This document shows, piece after piece, positions 1 to 7,314 of a stretch of 64,000 nucleotides of DNA; within the stretch, counting starts at the first letter, position 1; each line of letters opens with the position of its first letter. Location of the stretch: positions 3,581,058-3,645,057 of the forward strand of contig NZ_LJIX01000006.1 in the NCBI RefSeq assembly GCF_001420595.1. The letters are read 5' to 3'. The notes under the pieces are model-generated. The model made no database searches. It was not told the DNA's origin and was given only the letters and a program-made list of their open reading frames with translations. This DNA is from Cytobacillus solani (GTDB taxonomy: Bacteria; Bacillota; Bacilli; Bacillales; Cytobacillaceae). The translations under genes and the position numbers were made by a program.

Positions 1-643
1 TATAAAACGAATAAGTTGCAGGAAATAAATATCCCTCTAACGGGTATTTTATATCTTTATCAAGGATATCCTCTGTTAGAAGGTTAGGGTATTTCTCCAT
101 TAATGACTTAATCAAGGATGGGTCATTAAGCTGCTTCATTACTTCATTTGCACTTCGATTTGTTTTTTCGGCAATAATCCCTGCAATTTGTTCTAGTTGC
201 TTTCCTTCAGGAATAGTTAATTTAAAAACTAATTCTTCCTGTAGCATTCCAGTTTTGAGGCTGTTAATTATCTCAGGAATAGTCATAGAAGGATTTAATG
301 TATATTCACCAGCCATAAATCCTGTTTCATTCTTAAACTTAATATAATATTTAAATACTCTGGCATCCTTAATAATTCCATTCTTCTCTAGAATTTTACC
401 AATACCCGTGGATGATGACCCAATTGGTATTTCAATTTTTTTCTCTTTTTTATTATCCGGGTCTACCGGCTGGATGGCAGATTTAATATAAAAATAGCCG
501 CCGCCTGCAATAGCACCAACTGTAATAACTAAAATAATGGCGATAATCAAAACAATTTTTCGGACTAATCTTGCTTCGCTTTGGCGCTCGATCATCTTTT
601 GCCGAATGATATCTCTTTTATCTTTTTTATTTTCTTGAGACAC
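1..643 (-). CDS. mltG: Endolytic murein transglycosylase MltG (YceG-like), C-terminus cut by window edge
   Basis: Only the first 214 codons are present; the rest lies beyond position 1. MltG cleaves nascent glycan strands at the outer face of the membrane and so sets their length. The start is GTG (641-643) preceded by a GGAGGGG ribosome binding site. The N-terminus is a charged cytoplasmic tail of about 35 residues, then one membrane anchor (VLIIAIILVITVGAIAGGGYFY-like), then the start of the extracellular LysM-like region, with typical YceG phrases such as GKILEKNGII, GEYTLNP and KLTIPEG. Position next to the yrzB-yrrK-yrzL operon matches B. subtilis yrrL. It is separated from that operon by an intrinsic terminator. 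Identification is from family phrases and synteny; the catalytic region is outside the window. Confidence 0.9.
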   Translation of the reverse strand, partial: MSQENKKDKRDIIRQKMIERQSEARLVRKIVLIIAIILVITVGAIAGGGYFYIKSAIQPVDPDNKKEKKIEIPIGSSSTGIGKILEKNGIIKDARVFKYYIKFKNETGFMAGEYTLNPSMTIPEIINSLKTGMLQEELVFKLTIPEGKQLEQIAGIIAEKTNRSANEVMKQLNDPSLIKSLMEKYPNLLTEDILDKDIKYPLEGYLFPATYSFY

Positions 644-783
644 TGTTTCCCCTCCAATCAAGCTGCAAACTTCACATTTTCAGCTTAAACCTGTCTTGTC
701 AACTTTCTTTTTTTACATCTCGCTTATTATACTATATTTCTTTTAGCAGTCGCAAAATAATACAAAAATCAAAGAAAACAAAC

Positions 784-817
784 AAAAAACTGGCTTGTCC
801 ATAGGCAAGCCAGTTTA
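784..817 (-). terminator. Intrinsic terminator after yrzB
   Basis: Perfect 11-bp inverted repeat AAAACTGGCTTG/CAAGCCAGTTT with an 8-nt loop. Read on the minus strand it is followed by a T-rich run, so it ends the yrzL-yrrK-yrzB transcript before mltG. Confidence 0.85.
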
Positions 818-826
818 ATCACTTTA

Positions 827-1120
827 TTATTCCTCTTCCTCTTCAGCAAGAAATGCGTTTAGCATCTCTTCAATCATTTCCCACTCTTCATCCGCATCTG
901 GTTCAATCGGAATAAGTTCACCGTCTTGATTATCATCACTTGGAATAAATGCAGATGCATGAATATCAATTTCTCCATCTTCATCTTCTTCCGCACCAAT
1001 TGGATAATAAAGGACATATGATTTACCGAATTCCTCTGAATCAAATGTAAAAAGCACTTCACATAATTGCTCGTTACCCTCTTCATCTACTACTGTAATA
1101 TTTTTTTCTCCATGTTCCAT
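827..1120 (-). CDS. yrzB: DUF1292 family acidic protein (YrzB)
   Basis: 97-residue, very acidic cytoplasmic protein ending in a run of glutamates. The DUF1292 family is common in Firmicutes and has no established biochemical role. The phrases [29 protein letters not shown] and the acidic C-terminus are typical. The open frame can be extended to a GTG at 1129, but that GTG lies inside the GAGGTG ribosome binding site, so the ATG at 1120 is preferred. It is the last gene of the yrzL-yrrK-yrzB operon, 13 bp downstream of yrrK, the same order as in B. subtilis and many other Firmicutes. That conserved linkage with a RuvX-type nuclease suggests, but does not prove, a shared housekeeping role. Confidence 0.9.
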   Translation of the reverse strand: MEHGEKNITVVDEEGNEQLCEVLFTFDSEEFGKSYVLYYPIGAEEDEDGEIDIHASAFIPSDDNQDGELIPIEPDADEEWEMIEEMLNAFLAEEEEE

Positions 1121-1133
1121 TTTCTTCACCTCA

Positions 1134-1550
1134 TTAATTTTTGCTATCTAAAAAGCCTTGTAAAATCATGACGGCAGCCATTTTATCAATAACCTTTTTT
1201 CTTTTTTTGCGGCTGACATCCGCTTCAAGTAAAACCCTTTCAGCAGCCACTGTTGTCAAACGCTCATCCCATAATATGACAGGTAAGTGATAGAGCCTTT
1301 CAAGCTCCGCAGCATACTTTTGATTGGCTTCTCCGCGCGGACCAATTGATCCATTCATATTCTTTGGCAAACCTACAACGATTTTACTTACTTCATGCTC
1401 TTTAATAATTTTTCCTATTTGCTCGAAACCAAATTCATTTTCTTCTTCGTTAATCTTTATGGTTTCTAATCCTTGCGCTGTCCAGCCAAATGCATCGCTA
1501 AGCGCTACGCCGACTGTTTTCGAGCCGACATCCAATCCCATCGTACGCAT
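1134..1550 (-). CDS. yrrK: RuvX/YqgF-family RNase H-fold nuclease
   Basis: 138 residues, the usual family length. The YqgF family has an RNase H fold; members are linked to pre-16S rRNA 5'-end maturation and were first proposed as alternative Holliday junction resolvases. Visible motifs are the N-terminal acidic motif [15 protein letters not shown] (first catalytic Asp), [13 protein letters not shown], the [11 protein letters not shown] motif with catalytic Glu, and the C-terminal [13 protein letters not shown] with the last Asp. It begins 3 bp after yrzL ends and continues into yrzB, so the three are surely co-transcribed. The ATG at 1550 follows a modest GGGATAAT site. rRNA processing is the better supported function from homologues; the window cannot discriminate between the two. 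Confidence 0.93.
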   Translation of the reverse strand: MRTMGLDVGSKTVGVALSDAFGWTAQGLETIKINEEENEFGFEQIGKIIKEHEVSKIVVGLPKNMNGSIGPRGEANQKYAAELERLYHLPVILWDERLTTVAAERVLLEADVSRKKRKKVIDKMAAVMILQGFLDSKN

Positions 1551-1553
1551 ACA

Positions 1554-1820
1554 TTATCCCTTTCGCTGCTGCTTCAAGTATGATTTAACAAGCTCTTCGA
1601 TGATTTCGTCCCTTTCAAGTTTGCGGATAATGTTACGTGCATCCTTATGACGGGGGATGTACGCAGGATCCCCAGAAAGAAGGTAACCAACAATTTGGTT
1701 GATTGGGTTATACCCTTTATCTTGAAGAGCCTCGTATACTTGGAATAGCACTTGATTCACATCATGCTCGATTGGCTCTTCAGGAAAATTAAACCTCATT
1801 GTTTTATCAAATGAGCTCAT
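1554..1820 (-). CDS. yrzL: IreB family regulatory phosphoprotein (YrzL)
   Basis: 88 residues with the conserved DUF965/IreB phrases [37 protein letters not shown] and [17 protein letters not shown]. In Enterococcus faecalis the homologue IreB is phosphorylated by the PASTA kinase IreK on N-terminal threonines and dampens cephalosporin resistance; in Bacillus its role is not settled. Here an N-terminal Thr is present in DKTMRF. A good GAGGTG site lies 7 bp before the ATG. It heads the yrzL-yrrK-yrzB operon. No clear terminator separates it from alaS upstream; the space is filled by a palindromic repeat (1840-2025). Confidence 0.92.
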   Translation of the reverse strand: MSSFDKTMRFNFPEEPIEHDVNQVLFQVYEALQDKGYNPINQIVGYLLSGDPAYIPRHKDARNIIRKLERDEIIEELVKSYLKQQRKG

Positions 1821-1839
1821 ACTTTACACCTCTTTTTTG

Positions 1840-2025
1840 ATTGAGCGTTAAGCGGGGAGCTAGAGCAAGCCGATTCCGCTTTTCTTTGTCCAGCTTCGGT
1901 GGCTAGGGGCCCGAGGTCATAAGCCATCTCGTCAAGAAGGTTAAAGTACAACCTTCCTGCCGATCTGTCTTATGCTTGTCGCCCCTAAGCAAGCCACCTG
2001 CGCTTTTCTTTCATTCTACACTACT
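1840..2025 (-). repeat. Dispersed palindromic intergenic repeat, family 1, copy A
   Basis: About 185 bp between alaS and yrzL. On the minus strand it can fold as one long interrupted hairpin with paired blocks GGTGGCT/AGCCACC, AGGGGC/GCCCCT, CATAAG/CTTATG and GAAGGTT/AACCTTC. The same blocks in the same order occur at 58936-59060 on the plus strand, which shows it is a repeat family rather than a gene-specific leader. It has no coding capacity I can support. Lying between two same-strand genes without another terminator, it may act as a transcript end or processing site. Confidence 0.75.
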
Positions 2026-2036
2026 TTGTTGCGTTA

Positions 2037-4670
2037 TCAAACGGATTTGACCCATTCTTCAACAAAATTCAATGCACTTTCGAGCTTTTCCGGGTCTTTT
2101 CCGCCAGCTTGCGCCATATCTGGACGGCCTCCACCGCCTCCGCCGCATCGTGTAGCTACTTCCTTTACAATTTTCCCTGCATGGTATCCTTTATCAATCA
2201 GATCATTTGTGACACCGGCAATTATATTTACTTTGCCTTCATTCACACTGCCGAGAACAACGACTGCTGAGCCGAGCTTATTCTTTAAATCATCTGCCAT
2301 ATTGCGCAGGTTATTCATATCTGTCGCTGCAACTTGAGCGGATAACACGGTTACTCCATTTACCTCTTTCGTATTTGAGACAAGGCTGCTAGCTTCAATA
2401 TTACCCAATTTTGCTGCTAATGATTCATTTTCACGCTGAAGCTGCTTCATTTCTCCGAGTAAAGTCTCAATTCTTGAAGCCAATTCCTTCGGGTTCCCTT
2501 TTAATTTCGCTGCAGCTTCTTTAAGAATGCTAATCTGTTCATTTAATAATTGATAAGCAGCTTCTCCAGTAACCGCTTCGATTCGACGAGTACCTGCTCC
2601 AATTCCACTCTCAGATAAAATTTTAAATAATCCTATTGTCGAAGTATTAGGTACATGACATCCGCCGCAAAGCTCTAGGCTATAGTCGCCAACTTGAACA
2701 ACACGGACGATCTTCCCATACTTTTCACCGAACAATGCCATCGCACCCATTGCTTTTGCTTCTTCAATATTTTTAAAGTTAATTTCCACGTCAATACTGT
2801 GCCAAATTTTTTCATTCACAATGCTTTCAATTTTCTCTAATTCCTCTGAAGTAATCTGACCGAAATGAGAGAAGTCGAAACGTAAACGATCTTGTTCAAC
2901 AAGTGATCCTGCCTGATTTACATGCGTTCCAAGCACATCCTTTAATGCTTGATGAAGCAAATGTGTGGCAGTATGGTTTTTAATTACTTTAGAGCGGATT
3001 GATTCATTCACTGTAGCTTTTACTTGATGGTCTATTTTTAAGTTTCCAGTTTCTACAATTGCACGGTGAAGGTTCTGCCCGTTTGGAGCCTTTTGAACAT
3101 CCTTAATAGCTACTCTTAGTCCTTCTGACTCTAATAAACCTTGATCAGCAATTTGTCCGCCGCTTTCAGCATAGAATGGTGTGATATCCAAAATCAGCTG
3201 TACTTCTTCTCCAGCTTTTGCTGAATTGATTGATTGACCATCTTTAATAAGTGCCACTACTTTTGATTCAGTTACAAGTGAATCATAGCCGACAAACTTG
3301 CTTTCAACTTTAATCTCTCCGAGCACTCCGCCTTGGACTTGCATGGAATCAACGTCCTGTCTAGCAGCACGAGCTCGTTCGCGCTGAAGCTCCATCTCTC
3401 TTTCGAAGCCTTCATGATCAATTTTCATACCTTCTTCTTCTGCATATTCTTCTGTTAGTTCAACAGGGAAACCATACGTATCATATAAACGGAAAACATC
3501 TTCTCCTTGAATCGTATCATTTCCAGCTGCTTTTTCCTTTTTAATAACAGATGAAAGAATCGCTAAGCCGTCATGTAATGTTTCATGGAAACGTTCTTCT
3601 TCATTTTTAATTACTTTCTGAATGAATTCTATTTTTGCTTTAACCTCTGGGTAAAAGTCATTCATGATCTCGCCTACAACTGGGACTAGTTCGTACATAA
3701 ATGGACGATTAATATTAATCTGCTTAGCATAACGTACAGCTCTGCGCAGTAATCGGCGCAATACATAGCCACGTCCTTCATTAGATGGAAGCGCCCCATC
3801 ACCTACTGCAAAAGCTACAGTACGAATATGGTCAGCAATAACCTTAAATGCTACATCTATTTCTTTATTCACACCGTATTTTTCTCCTGAAATCTCTTCT
3901 GTTCCACGGATAATTGGCATAAATAAATCTGTATCAAAGTTTGTCGGCACATTTTGAACGACAGAAGCCATTCGTTCAAGGCCCATACCCGTATCAATGT
4001 TTTTCTTTGGAAGCGGAGTATATGTGCCATCAGGATTATGGTTGAATTCAGAGAACACAAGGTTCCAAACTTCTAAATATCGATCATTTTCACCGCCAGG
4101 ATATAATTCTGGATCATTTACGTCATTTCCATATTCAGGTCCGCGATCATAGAAGATCTCTGTATTCGGACCACTTGGACCTTCCCCGATATCCCAGAAG
4201 TTTCCTTCAAGTCGAATGATTCTTTCCTCAGGCACACCAATTTTTTGACGCCAAATATCAAAAGCCTCATTATCCTCTGGATGGATAGTAACAGATAATT
4301 TTTCCTCATCAAAACCAATCCATTTCTCATCCGTTAGAAATTCCCATGCCCATTCAATTGCCTCTACTTTAAAGTAATCGCCAATTGAAAAGTTGCCAAG
4401 CATTTCAAAAAAAGTATGATGGCGTGCTGTTTTACCTACATTTTCAATGTCATTTGTCCGGATAGACTTTTGGGCATTCGTAATTCTTGGATTTTCAGGA
4501 ATCACACGACCGTCAAAATACTTCTTTAAGGTCGCCACACCGCTATTGATCCAAAGCAAAGAAGGATCTTCATGCGGAACAAGTGAAGCACTTGGTTCAA
4601 TTGCATGCCCTTTTTCTTTAAAAAACTCTAAAAATAAACGTCGAATTTCTGATCCAGATAATTGTTTCAT
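2037..4670 (-). CDS. alaS: Alanine--tRNA ligase
   Basis: 877 residues, normal length for class II AlaRS, which charges tRNA-Ala and edits mischarged Ser/Gly. The catalytic half begins with [22 protein letters not shown] and includes the motif 2/3 region and [13 protein letters not shown]. The editing domain carries zinc-type motifs [14 protein letters not shown] and [11 protein letters not shown] (HxxxH and CxxxH), and the C-terminal DHH-associated domain ends with [17 protein letters not shown]. The frame is open for another 43 codons upstream, but those residues are translated T-box leader; the ATG at 4670 follows AGGAGG and is the true start. It is controlled by the T-box leader immediately upstream and stands alone between yrrI and the yrzL operon. 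Confidence 0.98.
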   Translation of the reverse strand: MKQLSGSEIRRLFLEFFKEKGHAIEPSASLVPHEDPSLLWINSGVATLKKYFDGRVIPENPRITNAQKSIRTNDIENVGKTARHHTFFEMLGNFSIGDYFKVEAIEWAWEFLTDEKWIGFDEEKLSVTIHPEDNEAFDIWRQKIGVPEERIIRLEGNFWDIGEGPSGPNTEIFYDRGPEYGNDVNDPELYPGGENDRYLEVWNLVFSEFNHNPDGTYTPLPKKNIDTGMGLERMASVVQNVPTNFDTDLFMPIIRGTEEISGEKYGVNKEIDVAFKVIADHIRTVAFAVGDGALPSNEGRGYVLRRLLRRAVRYAKQININRPFMYELVPVVGEIMNDFYPEVKAKIEFIQKVIKNEEERFHETLHDGLAILSSVIKKEKAAGNDTIQGEDVFRLYDTYGFPVELTEEYAEEEGMKIDHEGFEREMELQRERARAARQDVDSMQVQGGVLGEIKVESKFVGYDSLVTESKVVALIKDGQSINSAKAGEEVQLILDITPFYAESGGQIADQGLLESEGLRVAIKDVQKAPNGQNLHRAIVETGNLKIDHQVKATVNESIRSKVIKNHTATHLLHQALKDVLGTHVNQAGSLVEQDRLRFDFSHFGQITSEELEKIESIVNEKIWHSIDVEINFKNIEEAKAMGAMALFGEKYGKIVRVVQVGDYSLELCGGCHVPNTSTIGLFKILSESGIGAGTRRIEAVTGEAAYQLLNEQISILKEAAAKLKGNPKELASRIETLLGEMKQLQRENESLAAKLGNIEASSLVSNTKEVNGVTVLSAQVAATDMNNLRNMADDLKNKLGSAVVVLGSVNEGKVNIIAGVTNDLIDKGYHAGKIVKEVATRCGGGGGGRPDMAQAGGKDPEKLESALNFVEEWVKSV

Positions 4671-4687
4671 GTATATGCCTCCTAAAG

Positions 4688-4963
4688 TTATTTTTATCAA
4701 CAAAAAAAGCCCTCCTCCCGGACAGGGACGAAGAGCTATCTCGTGGTACCACCCTGATTTGAATAGAAAAGCTTCAAAAAATATCTGCCTTCTATTCATC
4801 TCTCAAATCCTTAACGCGGATAGACGGCAGGAATTAGCTGCACTCCGGATTAGCGTTCTGTTATCCTTCATCTAGGAATTCTTCCAGCCTAGGAATTCCT
4901 TCTCTTGAGATGGGCAATAACATACTCATTCCTTCTTCATGTTACACTTATACTTTTGATTAT
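4688..4963 (-). promoter_or_regulatory. T-box riboswitch leader of alaS (alanine specifier)
   Basis: The minus strand contains the T-box core AGGGTGGTACCACG (about 4742-4756) followed by a GC-rich hairpin and a run of T (4690-4730), the terminator that uncharged tRNA prevents from forming. Stem I features lie upstream, with paired GGAATTCCTAGG-type arms. A GCT codon at 4854-4852 in the context GAACGCTA is the best candidate specifier and would match alanine, agreeing with the gene it precedes. Low charging of tRNA-Ala should favour the antiterminator and turn on alaS. Confidence 0.92.
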
Positions 4964-4969
4964 AGTCGA

Positions 4970-4999
4970 ATTATATCGAGTTCAAAATAGATTTGTCAA
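4970..4999 (-). promoter_or_regulatory. Sigma-A type promoter of alaS
   Basis: TTGACA (4999-4994) and TATAAT (4975-4970) separated by 18 bp on the minus strand. The -35 box overlaps the TGA stop codon of yrrI (4998-4996), so alaS is transcribed independently while sharing sequence with its neighbour's end. Confidence 0.8.
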
Positions 5000-6078
5000 G
5001 AACGGGTGAATTTCGGGTTTGGTCCTTTCACAAAATGGGATCTTGCATGAATTAGACTTACCTTTATCACCGCTAAAATAGGGACTGCAATGATTAGCCC
5101 AATCACTCCACCTGCTTCTCCTCCAGCAAGGAGTGCCAGCATAATTAAAAGCGGGTGCATATGAAGGCTTTTCCCAACAATGAATGGAGACAAAATATTT
5201 CCTTCAACAAATTGGAGAACAAAAACGATAACAATTGAGATGATAATCATTTTTACAGATATTGTGGAAGCGATGATCACAGCTGGGATAGCTCCAAAAA
5301 TGGGTCCAAAATAAGGGATAACATTCGTCACGCCAATTAGCATGCCAAGGAGCAGTGGATATTTCATCCCAACAATCCAAAATAGCAAGGCTGAAATGGC
5401 TCCGATGATCACACAAACTAAAAGCTGGCCTCTAATATAGCTTCCTAATGATTTATCAACATCACGCAGAAAGAGAATACCTTCCTGTCTCCACTTTCTT
5501 GGTGTTACATACCATACGGTTCGTTTCATTAATTCATAATCCTTAAGCATGTAAAAAGAAATAAAAGGAATGATGGCGATGATTAAAGAGTAATTTATAA
5601 TACTTAATAATATGTTTACACTTTTAGATAGGAGCTTATCTAAAGCCGATTCCATGGCCAGTATTCCATCATCAATTCTAGTTTGCAATCCATCCGGCCA
5701 AGTGGAGGTTTTATGCTGAATGATTTCGATCCACTCTCTGTATTGATTTGCAAATTGCGGGGCATTTTCTGTTAAATCTCTTAATTGATGAATAAAAGCT
5801 GGAATTCCTTTATAAAGTGCAAAACCTGCCCCGCCGAAAAAAAGAATATAAATGCAAAAAACGGCTACTCCTTTATGTAATCCACTTTCATGCAACTTCT
5901 TGACAATCGGATGAAGTAAATAGGTTATGAAGGCTGCAATAATAAATGGAAAAAAGACAGCCAAAATAATTTTTAATACAGGCATCCACAGTTGCTGAAG
6001 CTTTAGAAAAACAAATAAGACAATAAATAATAAAAGGAGAAATCCCAATCGATAATACCATTTTAATCGAATATCCAC
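4996..6078 (-). CDS. yrrI: AI-2E family transporter (UPF0118), YrrI
   Basis: 360-residue polytopic membrane protein of the AI-2E/UPF0118 family, whose members export or exchange small solutes or ions; the substrate here cannot be read from sequence. Hydrophobic segments occur as a pair near the N-terminus (about residues 8-60), one near 70, and a C-terminal cluster after the family phrase LGSYIRGQLLVCVIIGAISA, with GVTNVIPYFGPIFGAIPA and FVVGKSLHMHPLLIMLALLAGG-type signature motifs. The longest frame starts at 6114, but GGAGGAGGG lies 6 bp before a GTG at 6078, which I take as the start. Same neighbour of alaS as in B. subtilis. Name AI-2E reflects family history; autoinducer transport is not implied. 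Confidence 0.9.
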   Translation of the reverse strand: MDIRLKWYYRLGFLLLLFIVLFVFLKLQQLWMPVLKIILAVFFPFIIAAFITYLLHPIVKKLHESGLHKGVAVFCIYILFFGGAGFALYKGIPAFIHQLRDLTENAPQFANQYREWIEIIQHKTSTWPDGLQTRIDDGILAMESALDKLLSKSVNILLSIINYSLIIAIIPFISFYMLKDYELMKRTVWYVTPRKWRQEGILFLRDVDKSLGSYIRGQLLVCVIIGAISALLFWIVGMKYPLLLGMLIGVTNVIPYFGPIFGAIPAVIIASTISVKMIIISIVIVFVLQFVEGNILSPFIVGKSLHMHPLLIMLALLAGGEAGGVIGLIIAVPILAVIKVSLIHARSHFVKGPNPKFTRS

Positions 6079-6125
6079 ACTGTACCCTCCTCCTCTTATT
6101 GTGAGTGTATACATTTGGATTTATG

Positions 6126-6158
6126 CAAAAAGGGCTGACATCTCTAGATGTCAGCCCC
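6126..6158 (-). terminator. Intrinsic terminator between yrzQ and yrrI
   Basis: Inverted repeat GGGCTGACATCT/AGATGTCAGCCC (12 bp) followed on the minus strand by CTTTTTGC. It ends the transcript carrying the 44-codon gene upstream. Confidence 0.85.
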
Positions 6159-6163
6159 TATTT

Positions 6164-6298
6164 TTAAAACAGAGCTTTTGTTATTCGCTTTTGAATTTTC
6201 TTTCTTTGCCGTTCCGACATTAGGTTATTTTTTTGTGCTAGGCCGTATGCGGCCATTCCTGCACCAAAAACAAGCGCTGAGGTTAACACTCGATTCAT
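6164..6298 (-). CDS. yrzQ: Small DUF3918-like protein YrzQ (44 aa)
   Basis: A 44-codon gene, too short for usual length cut-offs. It starts at ATG (6298) 5 bp after a GAGGTGAG ribosome binding site and ends in TAA just before a strong terminator. The product begins MNRVLTSALVFGAGMAAYGLAQ, a short hydrophobic segment (about residues 5-21), followed by a highly basic tail with SERQRKKIQKRITKALF. This layout and its place between yrrI and yrzR match B. subtilis yrzQ (DUF3918). Probably a single-pass membrane or membrane-associated peptide; no function is known to me. An antisense open frame covers the same bases but lacks a ribosome binding site. Confidence 0.85.
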   Translation of the reverse strand: MNRVLTSALVFGAGMAAYGLAQKNNLMSERQRKKIQKRITKALF

Positions 6299-6323
6299 TT
6301 GTCTCACCTCGATTTTTTATAAA

Positions 6324-6515
6324 TTATAAAAGGTAGCGACGTTCGTCTTCTTCAAACAAATCATCAAGTGAACTTAATGTTCCGTCTTCTTCCACCTGAT
6401 GTGTATTAATTACACCTTTAGATAAAGAAAGCTCGATAAAGCAGCTCCAGCAATAATATTGGCTTATTCCAATTTTTCCGATATCCTTACTCTGGCAGTT
6501 GGGACATTTCAGCAT
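6324..6515 (-). CDS. yrzR: Small zinc-ribbon protein YrzR
   Basis: 63 residues. Two CxxC pairs (CPNC at residues 4-7 and CWSC at about 22-25) with a short Lys/Tyr-rich linker form a likely zinc ribbon, followed by an acidic tail ending DLFEEDERRYLL. It starts at an ATG with a GAGGTG site and is followed 25 bp later by yrzQ. B. subtilis has a protein of the same size and place (YrzR). Function is unknown; zinc binding is inferred from cysteine spacing only. Likely co-transcribed with the PRC-barrel gene upstream, from which it is separated by 12 bp. Confidence 0.85.
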   Translation of the reverse strand: MLKCPNCQSKDIGKIGISQYYCWSCFIELSLSKGVINTHQVEEDGTLSSLDDLFEEDERRYLL

Positions 6516-6527
6516 GGAAAAGACACC

Positions 6528-7001
6528 TCACTCTTTAACGTTTACGATGATGGTGTCCTTTCCAATTGCTGGAGGCAATTCGGTTTTGATTACGCGTTTT
6601 CCTTCCAGCATATCTGAAAAGAACCCATCCGATAATTCATACCCTACAATTGTCCCCACTTCTTCCTGAAAATATACATCTTCTAATAAGCCAAGCCGCT
6701 CGCCCTCGCTGGTCATAATCGTTTTGCCAGTTAAACGATTTCTTCCTTCAAATGTAAATTCATGTGGCTTTTTAATTGGGGTCAGAATCGCTTGATTCTC
6801 AATCATGACTCCGTCCCAGCCGAAGGAAGACACATCTTTAACATTCAAATGAAACGTTTTTTTCAGCAAGGCTCCTTTTCGGACAAGCAAGCCTCTAACA
6901 ACCCCACTGCCAGATATACAAATATCACAAACCTCGCCAATTTTGGCACCGCTATTTAATTCAATTACTGGGAGTCCTTTTAATAAAGAAAATGTCCGCA
7001 A
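6528..7001 (-). CDS. yrrD: PRC-barrel domain protein YrrD
   Basis: About 157 residues made of two PRC-barrel modules: residues 1-75 (LLKGLPVIELNSGAKIGEVCDI, GLLVRKG) and 85-157 (LTGKTIMTSEGERLGLLEDVYF, VGYELSDGFFSDMLEGK). PRC barrels are small beta-rich domains found in ribosome maturation factor RimM, photosynthetic reaction centres and some spore proteins; here the partner is unknown. The frame extends to a GTG at 7013 with no ribosome binding site; a TTG at 7001 lies 8 bp after AAGGTGG, so translation probably starts there, giving LRTFSLLKG as the N-terminus. First gene of a likely yrrD-yrzR-yrzQ unit; the order is that of B. subtilis. Confidence 0.85.
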   Translation of the reverse strand: MRTFSLLKGLPVIELNSGAKIGEVCDICISGSGVVRGLLVRKGALLKKTFHLNVKDVSSFGWDGVMIENQAILTPIKKPHEFTFEGRNRLTGKTIMTSEGERLGLLEDVYFQEEVGTIVGYELSDGFFSDMLEGKRVIKTELPPAIGKDTIIVNVKE

Positions 7002-7096
7002 AGTTGGTCCCACCTTCCCGGAACATTCTTAGTTTGCTTCATCTATGATAAAAAATGACGTGAAACGCTTTCCATTCTCACCAGTAAAAAAAACGA

Positions 7097-7264
7097 TTAA
7101 CGTTTATTGTATCTCGGTTTGTTGAACCTCTCGTTCCTTTCACCACCATCAGAAAGCTCTTCGGAAAACTCATGTTCCTGCTTCTTACTGATCAGATTGG
7201 ATGTTTGAATTTGCACAGAGGTTAAATTATTATTAGGAGCTGCTTCTTGATTCCATTTTCTCAT
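7097..7264 (-). CDS. Hypothetical 55-residue hydrophilic protein
   Basis: An unannotatable small frame with good signals: ATG at 7264, AGAGGT ribosome binding site 6 bp upstream, TAA at 7097. The product starts MRKWNQEAAPNNNLTSVQIQ and is rich in Asn, Glu, Lys and Arg, with no hydrophobic segment and no cysteine; the C-terminus is basic (RFNKPRYNKR). It sits directly after the recD2 terminator, so the poly-T run of that terminator is only about 9 bp before its ribosome binding site. No family is recognised. Coding is supported by the ribosome binding site and the intact length, but not by conservation, which I cannot test. Confidence 0.6.
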   Translation of the reverse strand: MRKWNQEAAPNNNLTSVQIQTSNLISKKQEHEFSEELSDGGERNERFNKPRYNKR

Positions 7265-7285
7265 TTAAATACCTCTTTTCTTTTT

Positions 7286-7311
7286 AAAAAAACAGCCTTC
7301 ATTGGCTGTCC
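7286..7311 (-). terminator. Intrinsic terminator of recD2
   Basis: ACAGCC/GGCTGT stem with 6-nt loop, followed on the minus strand by seven T. It starts right after the recD2 stop codon and abuts the ribosome binding site of the 55-codon gene. Confidence 0.8.
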
Positions 7312-7314
7312 TTT

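Noticed and set aside
1972-2337. 121-codon plus-strand open frame with proline run
   Set aside because: Antisense to the glycine-rich C-terminus of AlaRS (GGGGGG gives PPPPPP); starts in the repeat.
4658-4799. N-terminal extension of AlaRS to 4799
   Set aside because: The additional 43 residues are translated T-box leader and ribosome binding site; ATG 4670 is correct.
4447-4875. 142-codon plus-strand open frame
   Set aside because: Antisense to the alaS 5' end and its T-box leader; no ribosome binding site and composition typical of a shadow frame.
6148-6336. 62-codon plus-strand open frame
   Set aside because: Antisense to the 44-codon yrzQ gene, which has a proper ribosome binding site, terminator and family match.
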